From: Lentilactobacillus parabuchneri DSM 5707 = NBRC 107865
GTDB taxonomy: Bacteria > Bacillota > Bacilli > Lactobacillales > Lactobacillaceae
Assembly: GCF_001435315.1 (NCBI RefSeq)
Contig: NZ_AZGK01000005.1
Location: 62,001-126,000 of the forward strand
Direction: 5' to 3'
Length of the DNA: 64,000 nucleotides
A program made the position numbers and the translations under genes. This document shows positions 45,222 to 54,336 of the stretch, piece after piece (positions within the stretch are counted from its first letter, which is position 1; each line of letters starts with the position of its first letter). The notes beneath the pieces are model-generated. The model was given only the letters and a program-made list of their open reading frames with translations. It had not been told where the DNA came from and made no database searches.

Positions 45222-46344
45222 ATGACGTTTGAATTAAGTGAAGCAAAAAATCAAATCGCAGATATGCAAAAAGCCATCGATGGTTTTAGGGGGTCGCTTT
45301 GACTTCGATGCGTTGAGTGAAACAATTGCGATCAACGAATCAAAAATGGCGGAACCCGGATTTTGGGACGACCAGGAAGCTGCCCAAAAATTAATTGATG
45401 AGACCAATCAATTGAAGTCCAAACGAGATAACTTTATGTCGCTCAAAAACCAATTGGACGATCTCAAAGTTACCTTAGAGTTAATCAGCGAGGATCCCGA
45501 TTCCGGAATGGAAGGGGAATTTGAAACTAACGAACAGACGTTGAAGAAACAACTGGACCGCTACCAATTAAATCTGTTATTGAACGGTAAGTACGATCAC
45601 AACAACGCCATTTTGGAAATCCACCCTGGTGCAGGTGGAACCGAAGCTCAAGATTGGGCATCAATGTTGCTGCGGATGTACACCCGTTGGGGAGAGGCCC
45701 ACGGCTTTAAAGTCGAAACCTTGGACTATCAGGTCGGAGATGTCGCGGGTCTCAACAGTGTTTCAATTTTGATTAGCGGCGAAAACGCCTATGGTTATTT
45801 GCGGTCTGAGAAGGGAATTCATCGATTGGTTCGGTTATCGCCCTTTGATTCAGCCGGAAGACGACACACTTCCTTTGCTTCCGTCGATGTGATGCCGGAA
45901 CTCGATGACGATGTGTCGATTAAGATCAACCCGGACGATTTAAAGATTGACGTTTACCGCTCGTCCGGTGCCGGTGGGCAACACGTCAACAAAACTTCTT
46001 CAGCGGTTCGGATCACCCATATTCCAACTGGAATTGTGACGGCCAGCCAGGCCCAGCGATCACAGCTTCAAAACCGGCAAACCGCCATGAATATGTTGAA
46101 ATCCAAGTTATATGAACTTGAAGAAGAAAAGAAAGCTGAAGAAAAGGCAAAAATCGAAGGCGAACAAAAAGACATTGGTTGGGGATCACAAATTCGGTCC
46201 TACGTTTTTCATCCCTACTCAATGGTCAAAGATCACCGGACAAATTATGAAACCGCCAATGTCGACGGCGTGATGGACGGCGATCTCGATCCCTTTATCA
46301 CGGCTTATTTGCAATGGCAGTTGAGCAAAACAAATCCGGAATAA
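45222..46344 (+). CDS. prfB: Peptide chain release factor 2, with programmed +1 frameshift
   Basis: The gene is read from ATG 45222 through 26 codons to CTT, where an in-frame TGA (45300-45302) stops the first frame. A Shine-Dalgarno-like AGGGGG (45288-45293) three bases before CTT TGA C is the standard signal for a +1 shift; reading resumes at GAC 45301 and gives 373 residues. The product recognises UGA and UAA. The anticodon-like SPF motif ([15 protein letters not shown]) and the catalytic GGQ ([11 protein letters not shown]) are intact. Low RF2 lets the shift occur, so the gene autoregulates. Confidence 0.96.
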
Positions 46345-46352
46345 GTCCGTCG

Positions 46353-46395
46353 GGGCTGGAGCAAGACCAATGTTGGTTTGGCATCAGCCCTTTTG
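46353..46395 (+). terminator. Terminator of prfB
   Basis: GGGCTG (46353-46358) pairs with CAGCCC (46385-46390), with an inner ACCAA/TTGGT stem, followed by TTTT. Confidence 0.8.
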
Positions 46396-46506
46396 ATTTG
46401 CAATCTCTTAGACGACGATTCCGGGCGGTGTTTCTGCGAAGTTTCTTAAAACACCGTTAAATAAATGATATACTAGCTTTATAATTATTGGTGAGGACAA
46501 GACATA

Positions 46507-47667
46507 ATGAAAATTTTAATTGCACTTGGGTTTTATGTGATTCAGCCAGCATTGTGGATCGGGGTTATTCGCAGCTACCTGATTTATCGAAATCGGCTGA
46601 AAAAAGAACGCGCGATTTTCAATTCAGCGATTTATGAGGACTTTTATGAGGGGCGGCATTTTGTTCGCAGCTTAATCATTTTTGGTGTCCTGGGATCAAT
46701 TATTTTGGGCGGTTTTTTAAGCATTTCTCTTCCGTGGTTGATTGTCTATGAAGCGTTGATGGCTCTTTTCCTACTGGTCATTCCGTGGTGGCTGTTGCCG
46801 GTCACAATTGCAGGAATTTCCAGTGTGGTGACTCTGCTTTTACCGACACTGCCTCAACTGGCGCCAATTTTCAAATGGTTTAACCAACTCGGCATTCGGT
46901 CAGCATCAGTGAATCCGATTAACCTGTTAATTATATTTGTGGTGGTCATTGGTTTAACCGCCGTCTTCATTCACCTTAATGGTGGAAAATTTGATTCGCC
47001 AACACTGGTTCGCAATCAGCGGAACAATAAGATTGCGATATACAAGTTTAATGAGCTCAGTATTTTTCCGTTCCTGCTGTTTGTTCCTGGTGACTGGTTT
47101 CACACCAGTTTTCCATTTATGCCGCTATTTCAAATCGGTGATCACGCCTATGCGGTGCTACTGGTTCCCATCTTATTGGGACTGAAATTTTCCGTTCGTC
47201 ATAGTGTGCCGCGAGAATTGTTTCTTAAATTGAGCAAATCAATGTATCTTCTAGTGGGTGTCGGAGTCGTGCTGGCCATCGTGAGCTACTTTGTTCCAAC
47301 AGCTGTTTTGCCATCAATCATTGTCTTGTGGCTGGGATATTACTTAACCTTGATGCTTGCAAAACGCCGTGACCATCAGCAAAGCTTTGAATACAGCGAG
47401 GTGATGAACGGTATCCGGGTGATTGGCATTCAACCCGAGACCCCCGCGGCAAAAATGGATCTCAAGGTTGGCGATGTCATTTTGGAAGTCAACGGGATTA
47501 AAGTTGCAAATGATGATGAATTTTACCGTGCCTTGAGTACCAATTCAACCTACTGCCGATTTAAAGTCCTTGACCGGAACGACCAGTTAAAAATGACCGA
47601 ATCGGCAATCTTTAAGAATTCTCCCCACGAAATTGGGGTCAAAACGTATACGCAACTTAGTAATTAG
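46507..47667 (+). CDS. Polytopic membrane protein with C-terminal PDZ domain (MinJ-like)
   Basis: A 386-residue protein with seven or eight hydrophobic spans (residues 1-285) and a cytoplasmic PDZ domain (about 295-370; VIGIQPETPAAKMDLKVGDV is the ligand-groove segment). This build matches MinJ (YvjD) of Bacillus, which links DivIVA to MinCD and lies in the same region downstream of secA-prfB. Sequence identity cannot be judged here, so MinJ function is an inference. No minC or minD is in the window. It is followed 10 bases later by the phoP-like gene and is probably cotranscribed with it. Confidence 0.7.
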   Translation: MKILIALGFYVIQPALWIGVIRSYLIYRNRLKKERAIFNSAIYEDFYEGRHFVRSLIIFGVLGSIILGGFLSISLPWLIVYEALMALFLLVIPWWLLPVTIAGISSVVTLLLPTLPQLAPIFKWFNQLGIRSASVNPINLLIIFVVVIGLTAVFIHLNGGKFDSPTLVRNQRNNKIAIYKFNELSIFPFLLFVPGDWFHTSFPFMPLFQIGDHAYAVLLVPILLGLKFSVRHSVPRELFLKLSKSMYLLVGVGVVLAIVSYFVPTAVLPSIIVLWLGYYLTLMLAKRRDHQQSFEYSEVMNGIRVIGIQPETPAAKMDLKVGDVILEVNGIKVANDDEFYRALSTNSTYCRFKVLDRNDQLKMTESAIFKNSPHEIGVKTYTQLSN

Positions 47668-47677
47668 GAGGCCTACC

Positions 47678-48400
47678 GTGAAAAAGGTACTTGTAGTTGA
47701 TGACGAACCGGCAATCGTAACGCTATTGGAATATAACCTTAAACAAGCAAACTTTGAAGTCCAAAGTGCAACTAACGGTGTTGACGCACTTTCAATGGCG
47801 GAAAATGGCGACTTCGACATTGTCCTGTTAGATTTGATGTTGCCACAACTCAGTGGAGAACAAGTTTTAAAACAGCTTCGAATGGATCGCAACGACACAC
47901 CGGTCATCTTGTTGACAGCCAAAGACACCGAATTCGATAAGGTCTTTGGCTTGGAAATGGGGGCGGATGATTACATTCCAAAGCCATTTAGCCCCAGAGA
48001 AGTGATTGCCCGAATGAACGCCGTCTTGCGGCGATACGAGAAAAGCAATTCTGATAGTAGTTCCAATCAACCCGCTAACAAGGGTGAGGTCGAAACAACC
48101 GGACCATTTACGATCGACCATAAAAAGTATCGCGTCAGTACCGGCGATCATAATTTGAAGTTGACACCAAAAGAGTTTGAATTGATGCAGTATCTGGTTG
48201 GCCATGAAAATCAAGTGCTGAGCCGCGAGCAATTGCTTCAAGGCGTTTGGGGATTTGATTATTCCGGACAAAGTCGAATGGTCGATATTCAAATTGCCCA
48301 CCTGCGAGAAAAAATCGAACCTGATCCTAAGAAGCCTAAATACCTAAAAACAGTTCGCGGCTTCGGCTATGAATTTTCAACTGGTGATGACGATGAGTAA
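47678..48400 (+). CDS. phoP: OmpR-family response regulator, PhoP-like
   Basis: A 240-residue regulator. The receiver domain (residues 1-120) has the acidic pair in VVDDEP, the phosphoacceptor Asp in IVLLDLMLP (~51) and Lys in KPFSPRE; the winged-helix DNA-binding domain (about 135-235) includes LTPKEFELMQYLVGH and SRMVDIQIAHLREKIE. GTG 47678 follows AGGAGG. Its location before a PhoR-like kinase and the pst operon with PHO-box-like repeats makes phosphate control the best hypothesis. Confidence 0.88.
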   Translation: MKKVLVVDDEPAIVTLLEYNLKQANFEVQSATNGVDALSMAENGDFDIVLLDLMLPQLSGEQVLKQLRMDRNDTPVILLTAKDTEFDKVFGLEMGADDYIPKPFSPREVIARMNAVLRRYEKSNSDSSSNQPANKGEVETTGPFTIDHKKYRVSTGDHNLKLTPKEFELMQYLVGHENQVLSREQLLQGVWGFDYSGQSRMVDIQIAHLREKIEPDPKKPKYLKTVRGFGYEFSTGDDDE

Positions 48401-49778
48401 ACTTGCAAAACAAACGTTAATTGTCTTTTTATTAAGCATTGCCACTTTGGCCATGCTTTTTTATGGCTTTACAAATAAATCGACTGGCTGGCTTGTTTTA
48501 GCCCTGATAGCCGCTTTTGTCCTGCTCATCGCCAGCTTGGTATTAGTGCTCCAGTACCGGAAGCACGACAAATTACTCAAACAATTGATGGTTATGACGG
48601 AAAATATTGTCGACCATCAGCCAGCAGTGCCATTGTTTGTGGAGCCGGGAAATTCATTAAAGGGAATTGCCGATCAGCTAAACGAGCTTCAAAGCCGCCA
48701 GCAAGACGAGGGAAAGACCATCAGCAATAGTAACGCCGAATTGATCACAATCTTATCCAGCTTACCGGTTGGTGTGATGGTGATCGATTCCACCCATGAC
48801 GTTATTTTTGCGAACCACGAAATGGGGAAAATTCTTGAACGTAACATTTTGACCCAGGTTCACCCGTACACCCAAGACATTCGCAATTATCAATTATTGT
48901 CACTGGTGGAAAGCGTATTTGAAAATCACAAATCTCAGCACGTTGAGGTTCAAAGCGTTACCGGGGAGTCGGTGACTTGGGATACAAGCATTATTTTTAA
49001 CCAGCTGGACAAGGACTTTCATATTTTGGTGATCATGTATGACATTTCAGATATTATTAACGTGAAGCAAATGCAAATCGACTTTTTGCGAAATGCCAGC
49101 CATGAATTAAAAACGCCGATTACCGCCATCTCGGGATTTACCAAAACCCTGTTATCCGGTGCAATGGATGACAAAAAGAGTCTGGTTGAATTTCTAAAAA
49201 TTATTGACCAGCAAAGTGATCAGTTAGCCTCACTGGTCCAAGATGTTTTGACGATTTCACACATCCAAAATGGGACAAATTATGTTTATAAGCCATTGGC
49301 CCTCCACGACTTTGTCAATTCAGAATTAAAATCTTATGATTCGATGCTTGCCAACAATCATTTAACGATTCATAATCAAATTCCTGAGCACGTTGAAGTG
49401 AACACAGATACGACGATTTTAACCCGGATTTTACGAAACCTGGTTAGTAACGCCATCAAGTACAACCAGCCGAATGGGGAGATCACCATTTCTTATGATG
49501 ATAATGACAGTTATTGGCAGTTGATTGTTTCGGATACCGGAATCGGAATTGCCCAAAAAGATATTTCCAGGTTGTTCGAACGTTTTTACCGTGCCGACGA
49601 TTCCAGAACCAAACAAAAGGTCAGCGGCACCGGCCTTGGATTATCGATTGTTAAAGAAATGGTTGACGCGATTGGCGGGACGATTCACGTTAAAAGTCAG
49701 CGGGGTGTGGGCTCAACATTCACCGTTGAATTTCCACTTGTTGACGAGGACAGTCAAACCGATTCTGAAAATCAATAA
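48393..49778 (+). CDS. phoR: Sensor histidine kinase, PhoR-like
   Basis: A 461-residue kinase. Two N-terminal spans (about residues 8-26 and 31-52) are separated by only a few residues, so there is essentially no extracellular sensor. A HAMP-like/linker segment and a PAS domain (about 120-225) follow, then HisKA with NASHELKTPITAISGF (His near 241), and the ATPase with LVSNAIKYN, DTGIGIA and GTGLGLSIVKE. It overlaps the phoP-like gene by 8 bases; ATG 48387 is an alternative start. It probably senses phosphate through Pst/PhoU contact. Confidence 0.88.
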   Translation: MSKLAKQTLIVFLLSIATLAMLFYGFTNKSTGWLVLALIAAFVLLIASLVLVLQYRKHDKLLKQLMVMTENIVDHQPAVPLFVEPGNSLKGIADQLNELQSRQQDEGKTISNSNAELITILSSLPVGVMVIDSTHDVIFANHEMGKILERNILTQVHPYTQDIRNYQLLSLVESVFENHKSQHVEVQSVTGESVTWDTSIIFNQLDKDFHILVIMYDISDIINVKQMQIDFLRNASHELKTPITAISGFTKTLLSGAMDDKKSLVEFLKIIDQQSDQLASLVQDVLTISHIQNGTNYVYKPLALHDFVNSELKSYDSMLANNHLTIHNQIPEHVEVNTDTTILTRILRNLVSNAIKYNQPNGEITISYDDNDSYWQLIVSDTGIGIAQKDISRLFERFYRADDSRTKQKVSGTGLGLSIVKEMVDAIGGTIHVKSQRGVGSTFTVEFPLVDEDSQTDSENQ

Positions 49779-49818
49779 AGTTATTTCACTTTGACAGGAT
49801 ATTTACAATTAACAAAGA

Positions 49819-49900
49819 CTGGGATACAGGTTATTTAGATCCCAGAATTCAAATCAATACCGTGATGATCCCAGACGCTGGGGTGGTCACGGCTTTTTTG
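49819..49900 (+). terminator. Tandem hairpins and terminator after phoR
   Basis: A first hairpin pairs CTGGGAT (49819-49825) with ATCCCAG (49839-49845). The terminator proper pairs CCGTGA (49860-49865) with TCACGG (49887-49892), with inner CCCAG/CTGGG, followed by CTTTTTTG. A second ATCCCAG (49868-49874) could compete for the first arm. Confidence 0.8.
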
Positions 49901-49944
49901 TTTTCACCGTCTTTTGATTTGAAATAAAACAACCCCCTGACACA

Positions 49945-49998
49945 TTTACATAACTTTTACATTCGCCAAGTCAAATATTTACATTGATTGATTACAAT
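49945..49998 (+). promoter_or_regulatory. PHO-box-like repeats and pst promoter
   Basis: TTTACA occurs at 49945-49950, 49956-49961 and 49978-49983, that is at 11- and 22-bp steps, which fits the direct TTAACA-like repeats bound by PhoP. The likely -10 is TACAAT (49993-49998); no good -35 exists at the right distance, consistent with an activator-dependent promoter. Confidence 0.75.
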
Positions 49999-50026
49999 AT
50001 TAATTGAAGATCTAGGAGGAATTGGA

Positions 50027-50911
50027 ATGCGAAAACGGACACTCTTAAAATTAGGACTTTGTTTGATCATCATTGTTGCCGGCATTGGCGCGTACAATGC
50101 CCGAAGCAAGACGTCAACCAACCAGCAATCAATTACGGCGGTTGGTTCAACCGCTCTACAGCCGTTAGTTGAAGCCGCAAGTGAACAGTATTCGGCTGAT
50201 CACGCCGGCATCTTTATTAACGTTCAGGGTGGCGGTTCCGGAACCGGACTCAGCCAAATTGAAACCGGGGCCGTTCAGATGGGAAATTCTGATTTGTTTG
50301 CCGAAGAAAAGGCGGGAATCAACCCCAAAGGTTTGGTTGACCACAAAATTGCCGTTGTGGGCGTTGCACCCATTACCAACGATCAAGTTGGCATTAAGAA
50401 TTTAACAACCAAACAATTAATTGCCATTTTTACCGGTAAAATTACCAATTGGCGCCAGCTCGGCGGACCCAACCTGCCCGTGACATTGATTAACCGATCG
50501 CAGGGAAGTGGGACTCGGGTAACGTTCGAGCAATTCGGGCTGGCCGGTCATGAAAGTGCGACTGCCCAGGAACAGGATTCTTCAGGAACGGTTCGGCAAA
50601 TTGTTTCCTCAACGCCTGGGGCGATCAGCTACGTTTCTTTCGGCTATATTAATAAAAGTGTCCAGCCAATTTCAATTAACGGCGTTCAACCAACTGAAAA
50701 CAATGTGAAAAATAACAAATGGAAAATTTGGTCATATGAGCACATTTATACCCGTGGGAAACCGACTGGGTTAACCAAAAAATTCCTGACCTACTTAAAG
50801 AACGATCATATTCAAACAACCCTGTTCAACAAGTTGGGGTACATCTCCGTTAAGGATATGCAATACCAACGTTCGTGGCAGGGTAAAATTTCGAAGGGAT
50901 CGGGGGAATAA
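50027..50911 (+). CDS. pstS: Phosphate-binding protein PstS
   Basis: A 294-residue extracellular phosphate receptor for the Pst transporter. The N-terminal hydrophobic segment (residues 8-26) is followed by AVGSTALQPLVEAASEQY (near 47-64), VQGGGSGTGLSQIETG and RSQGSGTRVTFEQF, which line the phosphate pocket in this family. There is no lipobox Cys after the hydrophobic stretch (IIIVAGIGAYNARS), so it looks like a signal-anchor protein rather than a lipoprotein. ATG 50027 follows TAGGAGGA. It is the first gene of pstSCAB1B2-phoU. Confidence 0.93.
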   Translation: MRKRTLLKLGLCLIIIVAGIGAYNARSKTSTNQQSITAVGSTALQPLVEAASEQYSADHAGIFINVQGGGSGTGLSQIETGAVQMGNSDLFAEEKAGINPKGLVDHKIAVVGVAPITNDQVGIKNLTTKQLIAIFTGKITNWRQLGGPNLPVTLINRSQGSGTRVTFEQFGLAGHESATAQEQDSSGTVRQIVSSTPGAISYVSFGYINKSVQPISINGVQPTENNVKNNKWKIWSYEHIYTRGKPTGLTKKFLTYLKNDHIQTTLFNKLGYISVKDMQYQRSWQGKISKGSGE

Positions 50912-50913
50912 CT

Positions 50914-51843
50914 GTGCAAAATGAAAAATTAGCCAAGCAATTAATGAAAAAATCCAAGACGGCCCGTTATGAGCGCTTTGGCCACTTGCTGAGCCTATCT
51001 GCACTGCTCTTGATTATGGCGATTGTTTTGGGAATCATTGTCTTTGTTGCCAGCAAGGGGCTTTCCACCTTTTCTCGGGATAATGTGAGTGTCAAAGAAT
51101 TCTTTACCGGCACGATTTGGAACCCGGGCACCAAGACGCCGAGCGGCCAGCAAGCCGTTGGTGCGTTACCCATGATTGTCGGCTCGTTTTTGGTCACGTT
51201 ACTCGCGGCTGCTTTAGCGACACCGTTTGCGATTGGAACCGCCGTTTACATGACCGAAATTTCACCGAAGCGGGGTGCGAAAATTCTTCAGCCGGTAACT
51301 GAGCTGTTGGTTGGAATTCCTTCCGTTGTTTACGGATTTATCGGCTTGTCAGTGGTCGTCCCGTTTGTTCGAAGCACTTTTGGCGGCAGTGGCTTCGGAA
51401 TTCTTTCAGGGACCTTCGTTCTTTTCGTGATGATTTTACCAACGATTGTCTCGATGACCGTCGATTCACTTAAAGGGGTTCCCAAGTATTACCGTCAAGC
51501 GTCTCTGGCCTTAGGAGCAACGAGGTGGCAGACAATTTGGAAAGTCGTTTTAAGAGCGGCAACACCAGGCATCTTGACTGCCGTCGTCTTTGGGATGGCC
51601 CGGGCATTCGGTGAAGCACTGGCCGTTCAAATGGTTATCGGAAATGCTGCCCTGATGCCACACAACCTGACGTCACCAGCATCGACATTAACCTCGGTGT
51701 TAACCGCTGGGATGGGGAATACGGTGATGGGATCGCTGCAAAATGACGCGCTTTGGTCATTGGCACTGGTCCTCCTGGTCATGTCACTATTCTTCAACTT
51801 GTTGGTTCACATGATTGGCCGGAAAGGGGCGTTTAAAAAATGA
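50914..51843 (+). CDS. pstC: Phosphate ABC transporter permease PstC
   Basis: A 309-residue permease with six spans. It has the extracellular FFTGTIWNPG loop after the first span, the LVGIPSVVYGFIGL segment (near residues 129-142) and the cytoplasmic EAA-type loop (YYRQASLALGATRWQTIWKV) that docks PstB. It starts at GTG (50914), two bases after pstS, and overlaps pstA by 4 bases, so translation is coupled along the operon. Confidence 0.95.
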   Translation: MQNEKLAKQLMKKSKTARYERFGHLLSLSALLLIMAIVLGIIVFVASKGLSTFSRDNVSVKEFFTGTIWNPGTKTPSGQQAVGALPMIVGSFLVTLLAAALATPFAIGTAVYMTEISPKRGAKILQPVTELLVGIPSVVYGFIGLSVVVPFVRSTFGGSGFGILSGTFVLFVMILPTIVSMTVDSLKGVPKYYRQASLALGATRWQTIWKVVLRAATPGILTAVVFGMARAFGEALAVQMVIGNAALMPHNLTSPASTLTSVLTAGMGNTVMGSLQNDALWSLALVLLVMSLFFNLLVHMIGRKGAFKK

Positions 51844-52730
51844 ATCGATCACAGAAGCAAAGTAAAATTGCCATTACCGGCTTAAAGCTGATTGCAGGAT
51901 TTGTGGTGCTGATCTTAGCGTTTCTGATTGGCTACATTTTTATCACTGGCCTGCCACATGTCAGTTGGCATTTTCTGACATCTCCTGCCAAAGCCTTTAA
52001 TGCCGGCGGTGGGATCGGCGTTCAACTCTTTAATTCGTTTTATCTCCTGGTATTAGCGATGTTGATTTCTTTACCGATTGCCCTGTTGGCGGCTATTTAT
52101 TTGAATGAATACGCCAAAGATAACTGGTTTACGTCAATGATTAAGACGTCGATTGAAATTTTGAGTTCGCTTCCGTCCGTTGTCGTTGGGCTGTTTGGCT
52201 TTTTGCTTTTCGTTGTTCAGTTCAACTATGGGTTTTCAATTCTCTCAGGGGCCTTGACGCTGACGATTTTCAACTTACCGTTATTAACCCGAAACATCGA
52301 AGATTCACTTTCAAACGTTTCCGATGACCAACGTCAAGGCGGCCTCGGGCTTGGACTTTCAAAGTACGAAACCATTATTCACATCGTCGTCCCAGCGTCG
52401 CTTCCCGGCATCATTAGTGGAGTAATCCTATGTTCCGGTCGGGTTTTCGGTGAGGCTGCCGCTTTAATTTATACCGCGGGACAAAGTGCACCGGCACTGA
52501 ATTTCGGTGATTGGAACCCGTTTAACATCGACAGTCCGTTGAGCCCGCTTAGGCCGGCTGAGACTTTGGCAGTTCATATTTGGAAGATTAATTCAGAAGG
52601 GATTATGCCGGATCTGACCCAGGTTTCTTCCGGTGCCGCAGCCGTTTTGGTGTTGGCAATTCTAATTTTTAATCTGTCGGCTCGTTTTATTGGTCGAAAA
52701 GTCTTTGAACGAATGACATCAGTCAAGTAG
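51840..52730 (+). CDS. pstA: Phosphate ABC transporter permease PstA
   Basis: A 296-residue partner of PstC with six hydrophobic spans. Marks include GIGVQLFNSFYLLVLAMLIS, LSSLPSVVVGLFGFLLF (near residues 109-125) and the docking loop QGGLGLGLSKYETIIHIVVP (near 168-187). Its ATG overlaps the end of pstC (ATGA). It is followed 10 bases later by the first of two pstB genes. Confidence 0.95.
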   Translation: MNRSQKQSKIAITGLKLIAGFVVLILAFLIGYIFITGLPHVSWHFLTSPAKAFNAGGGIGVQLFNSFYLLVLAMLISLPIALLAAIYLNEYAKDNWFTSMIKTSIEILSSLPSVVVGLFGFLLFVVQFNYGFSILSGALTLTIFNLPLLTRNIEDSLSNVSDDQRQGGLGLGLSKYETIIHIVVPASLPGIISGVILCSGRVFGEAAALIYTAGQSAPALNFGDWNPFNIDSPLSPLRPAETLAVHIWKINSEGIMPDLTQVSSGAAAVLVLAILIFNLSARFIGRKVFERMTSVK

Positions 52731-52740
52731 GTGAATGAAA

Positions 52741-53556
52741 ATGCAAAATACAACTGAATTAAATGATAAACCGAAACGCTTCATTTACCATTTTAATCCC
52801 GAAGAAACTGAAATTACCATGCAAACCCGGGACTTAGAAATTCTGTATGGAAAAACATTGGCAATGCACAACGCGGATATTCAATTTCAAAAAAATACGA
52901 TTACGGCACTGATTGGCCCGTCCGGTTCCGGTAAGTCAACCTTTTTGCGGGCGCTGAACCGGATGAACGATGGGGTGGCAACGGTGAAAGGACAGATTCT
53001 TTACCAGGGCGTTAACATCAACCAACCAAAAATTGACGTTTACGAAGTCCGTCGTCGGATCGGAATGGTATTTCAACGACCCAATCCATTTGCCAAGTCA
53101 ATTTACGATAACGTGACCTTTGCCCTTCAGCGGCGCGGGATTCATGATAAAAAAGTGTTGGATGAAGTCGTTGAAAAGACATTAAAGCAGGCTGCTGTTT
53201 GGGATCAGGTCAAAGATTCCTTGAACAAAAGTGCGCTTTCGCTTTCCGGTGGTCAAGCACAGCGGGTATGTATCGCCCGGGCGCTCGCCGTTCAACCGGA
53301 CGTTTTATTGCTCGATGAGCCTGCCAGTGCCTTAGACCCGGTTTCAACCCAACAGTTGGAAGCAACCCTGCGGGAACTGAAAAAGGACTATACAATTATC
53401 ATCGTGACTCACAACATGCAGCAGGCAGCTCGTTTAAGCGACTACACGGTCTTCTTCAATATGGGAGAGGCAATTGAGTATAATAAGACGAGAAAGGTCT
53501 TCACGCGGCCTAAGGTTCAGATGACGGATGACTATGTTTCAGGTAACTTTGGCTAG
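52741..53556 (+). CDS. pstB1: Phosphate ABC transporter ATP-binding protein PstB (copy 1)
   Basis: A 271-residue ATPase: Walker [20 protein letters not shown] (near residues 59-77), signature [16 protein letters not shown], Walker [15 protein letters not shown] and the switch His in [14 protein letters not shown]. The first 25 residues ([17 protein letters not shown]) are an extension that the second copy lacks. I chose ATG 52741 because ATG 52735 abuts the TAGGTGA site. Confidence 0.95.
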   Translation: MQNTTELNDKPKRFIYHFNPEETEITMQTRDLEILYGKTLAMHNADIQFQKNTITALIGPSGSGKSTFLRALNRMNDGVATVKGQILYQGVNINQPKIDVYEVRRRIGMVFQRPNPFAKSIYDNVTFALQRRGIHDKKVLDEVVEKTLKQAAVWDQVKDSLNKSALSLSGGQAQRVCIARALAVQPDVLLLDEPASALDPVSTQQLEATLRELKKDYTIIIVTHNMQQAARLSDYTVFFNMGEAIEYNKTRKVFTRPKVQMTDDYVSGNFG

Positions 53557-53566
53557 GAGGAACGAC

Positions 53567-54325
53567 ATGTCAGAACCAATTATTTCATCAGAAAACTTGG
53601 ATTTATTCTATGGCGATTTTCAAGCGCTTCACGGCGTTAATTTAGACTTTGAGCCAAATCAAATTTCAGCTTTAATTGGGCCATCCGGATGTGGAAAGTC
53701 AACTTTTTTAAGGTGTCTTAACCGGATGAATGATATGATTGATGGCGTGACCATTACCGGAACGGTCAAGTTTCATGACAAAAATATTTACTCGCCCCAG
53801 ACTAATCTGGTAGAATTGAGAAAATCTATTGGGATGGTGTTCCAACAACCCAACCCGTTTCCTTTTTCAGTCTATGACAATATCACTTATGGGCTGCGAA
53901 TTGCCGGCATTAGAGACAAGCAAAAACTTGACGAGATCGTTGAACGCAGCTTGAAGCAGGCCGCCGTTTGGGATGAAGTCAAGGACAACTTGTATGACAA
54001 CGCCCTGTCGTTTTCCGGCGGTCAACAGCAGCGAATTTGTATCGCCAGAGTGTTAGCGACCTCACCATCGGTCATTTTAATGGATGAGCCGACCAGTGCT
54101 TTGGATCCAATTTCCAGTGCCAAGATTGAAAATACTTTGCTTGAATTAAAAAAAGATTATACAATTATTATTGTGACGCACAACCTGCAGCAAGCTTCCC
54201 GAATCTCTGATAAAACAGCGTTCTTCATGGAAGGCAGAGTTGTTGAATACGATATGACCACTAAGATGTTCGTAAATCCTGACCAAAAACAGACTGAGGA
54301 TTATGTAAGCGGACGATTCGGATAG
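53567..54325 (+). CDS. pstB2: Phosphate ABC transporter ATP-binding protein PstB (copy 2)
   Basis: A 252-residue paralogue of the preceding gene, with Walker [20 protein letters not shown], signature [16 protein letters not shown], Walker [15 protein letters not shown] and [11 protein letters not shown]. Tandem pstB genes are common in Firmicutes and probably arose by duplication; both copies keep all catalytic motifs. ATG 53567 follows TAGGAGG, 10 bases after pstB1; an upstream in-frame ATG (53528) lies inside pstB1. Confidence 0.95.
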   Translation: MSEPIISSENLDLFYGDFQALHGVNLDFEPNQISALIGPSGCGKSTFLRCLNRMNDMIDGVTITGTVKFHDKNIYSPQTNLVELRKSIGMVFQQPNPFPFSVYDNITYGLRIAGIRDKQKLDEIVERSLKQAAVWDEVKDNLYDNALSFSGGQQQRICIARVLATSPSVILMDEPTSALDPISSAKIENTLLELKKDYTIIIVTHNLQQASRISDKTAFFMEGRVVEYDMTTKMFVNPDQKQTEDYVSGRFG

Positions 54326-54336
54326 GAGAGATGTTT

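Noticed and set aside
45238-46344. prfB read as a single frame from 45238
   Set aside because: The first residues in that frame are not RF2-like; the true gene starts at 45222 and shifts frame at 45300.
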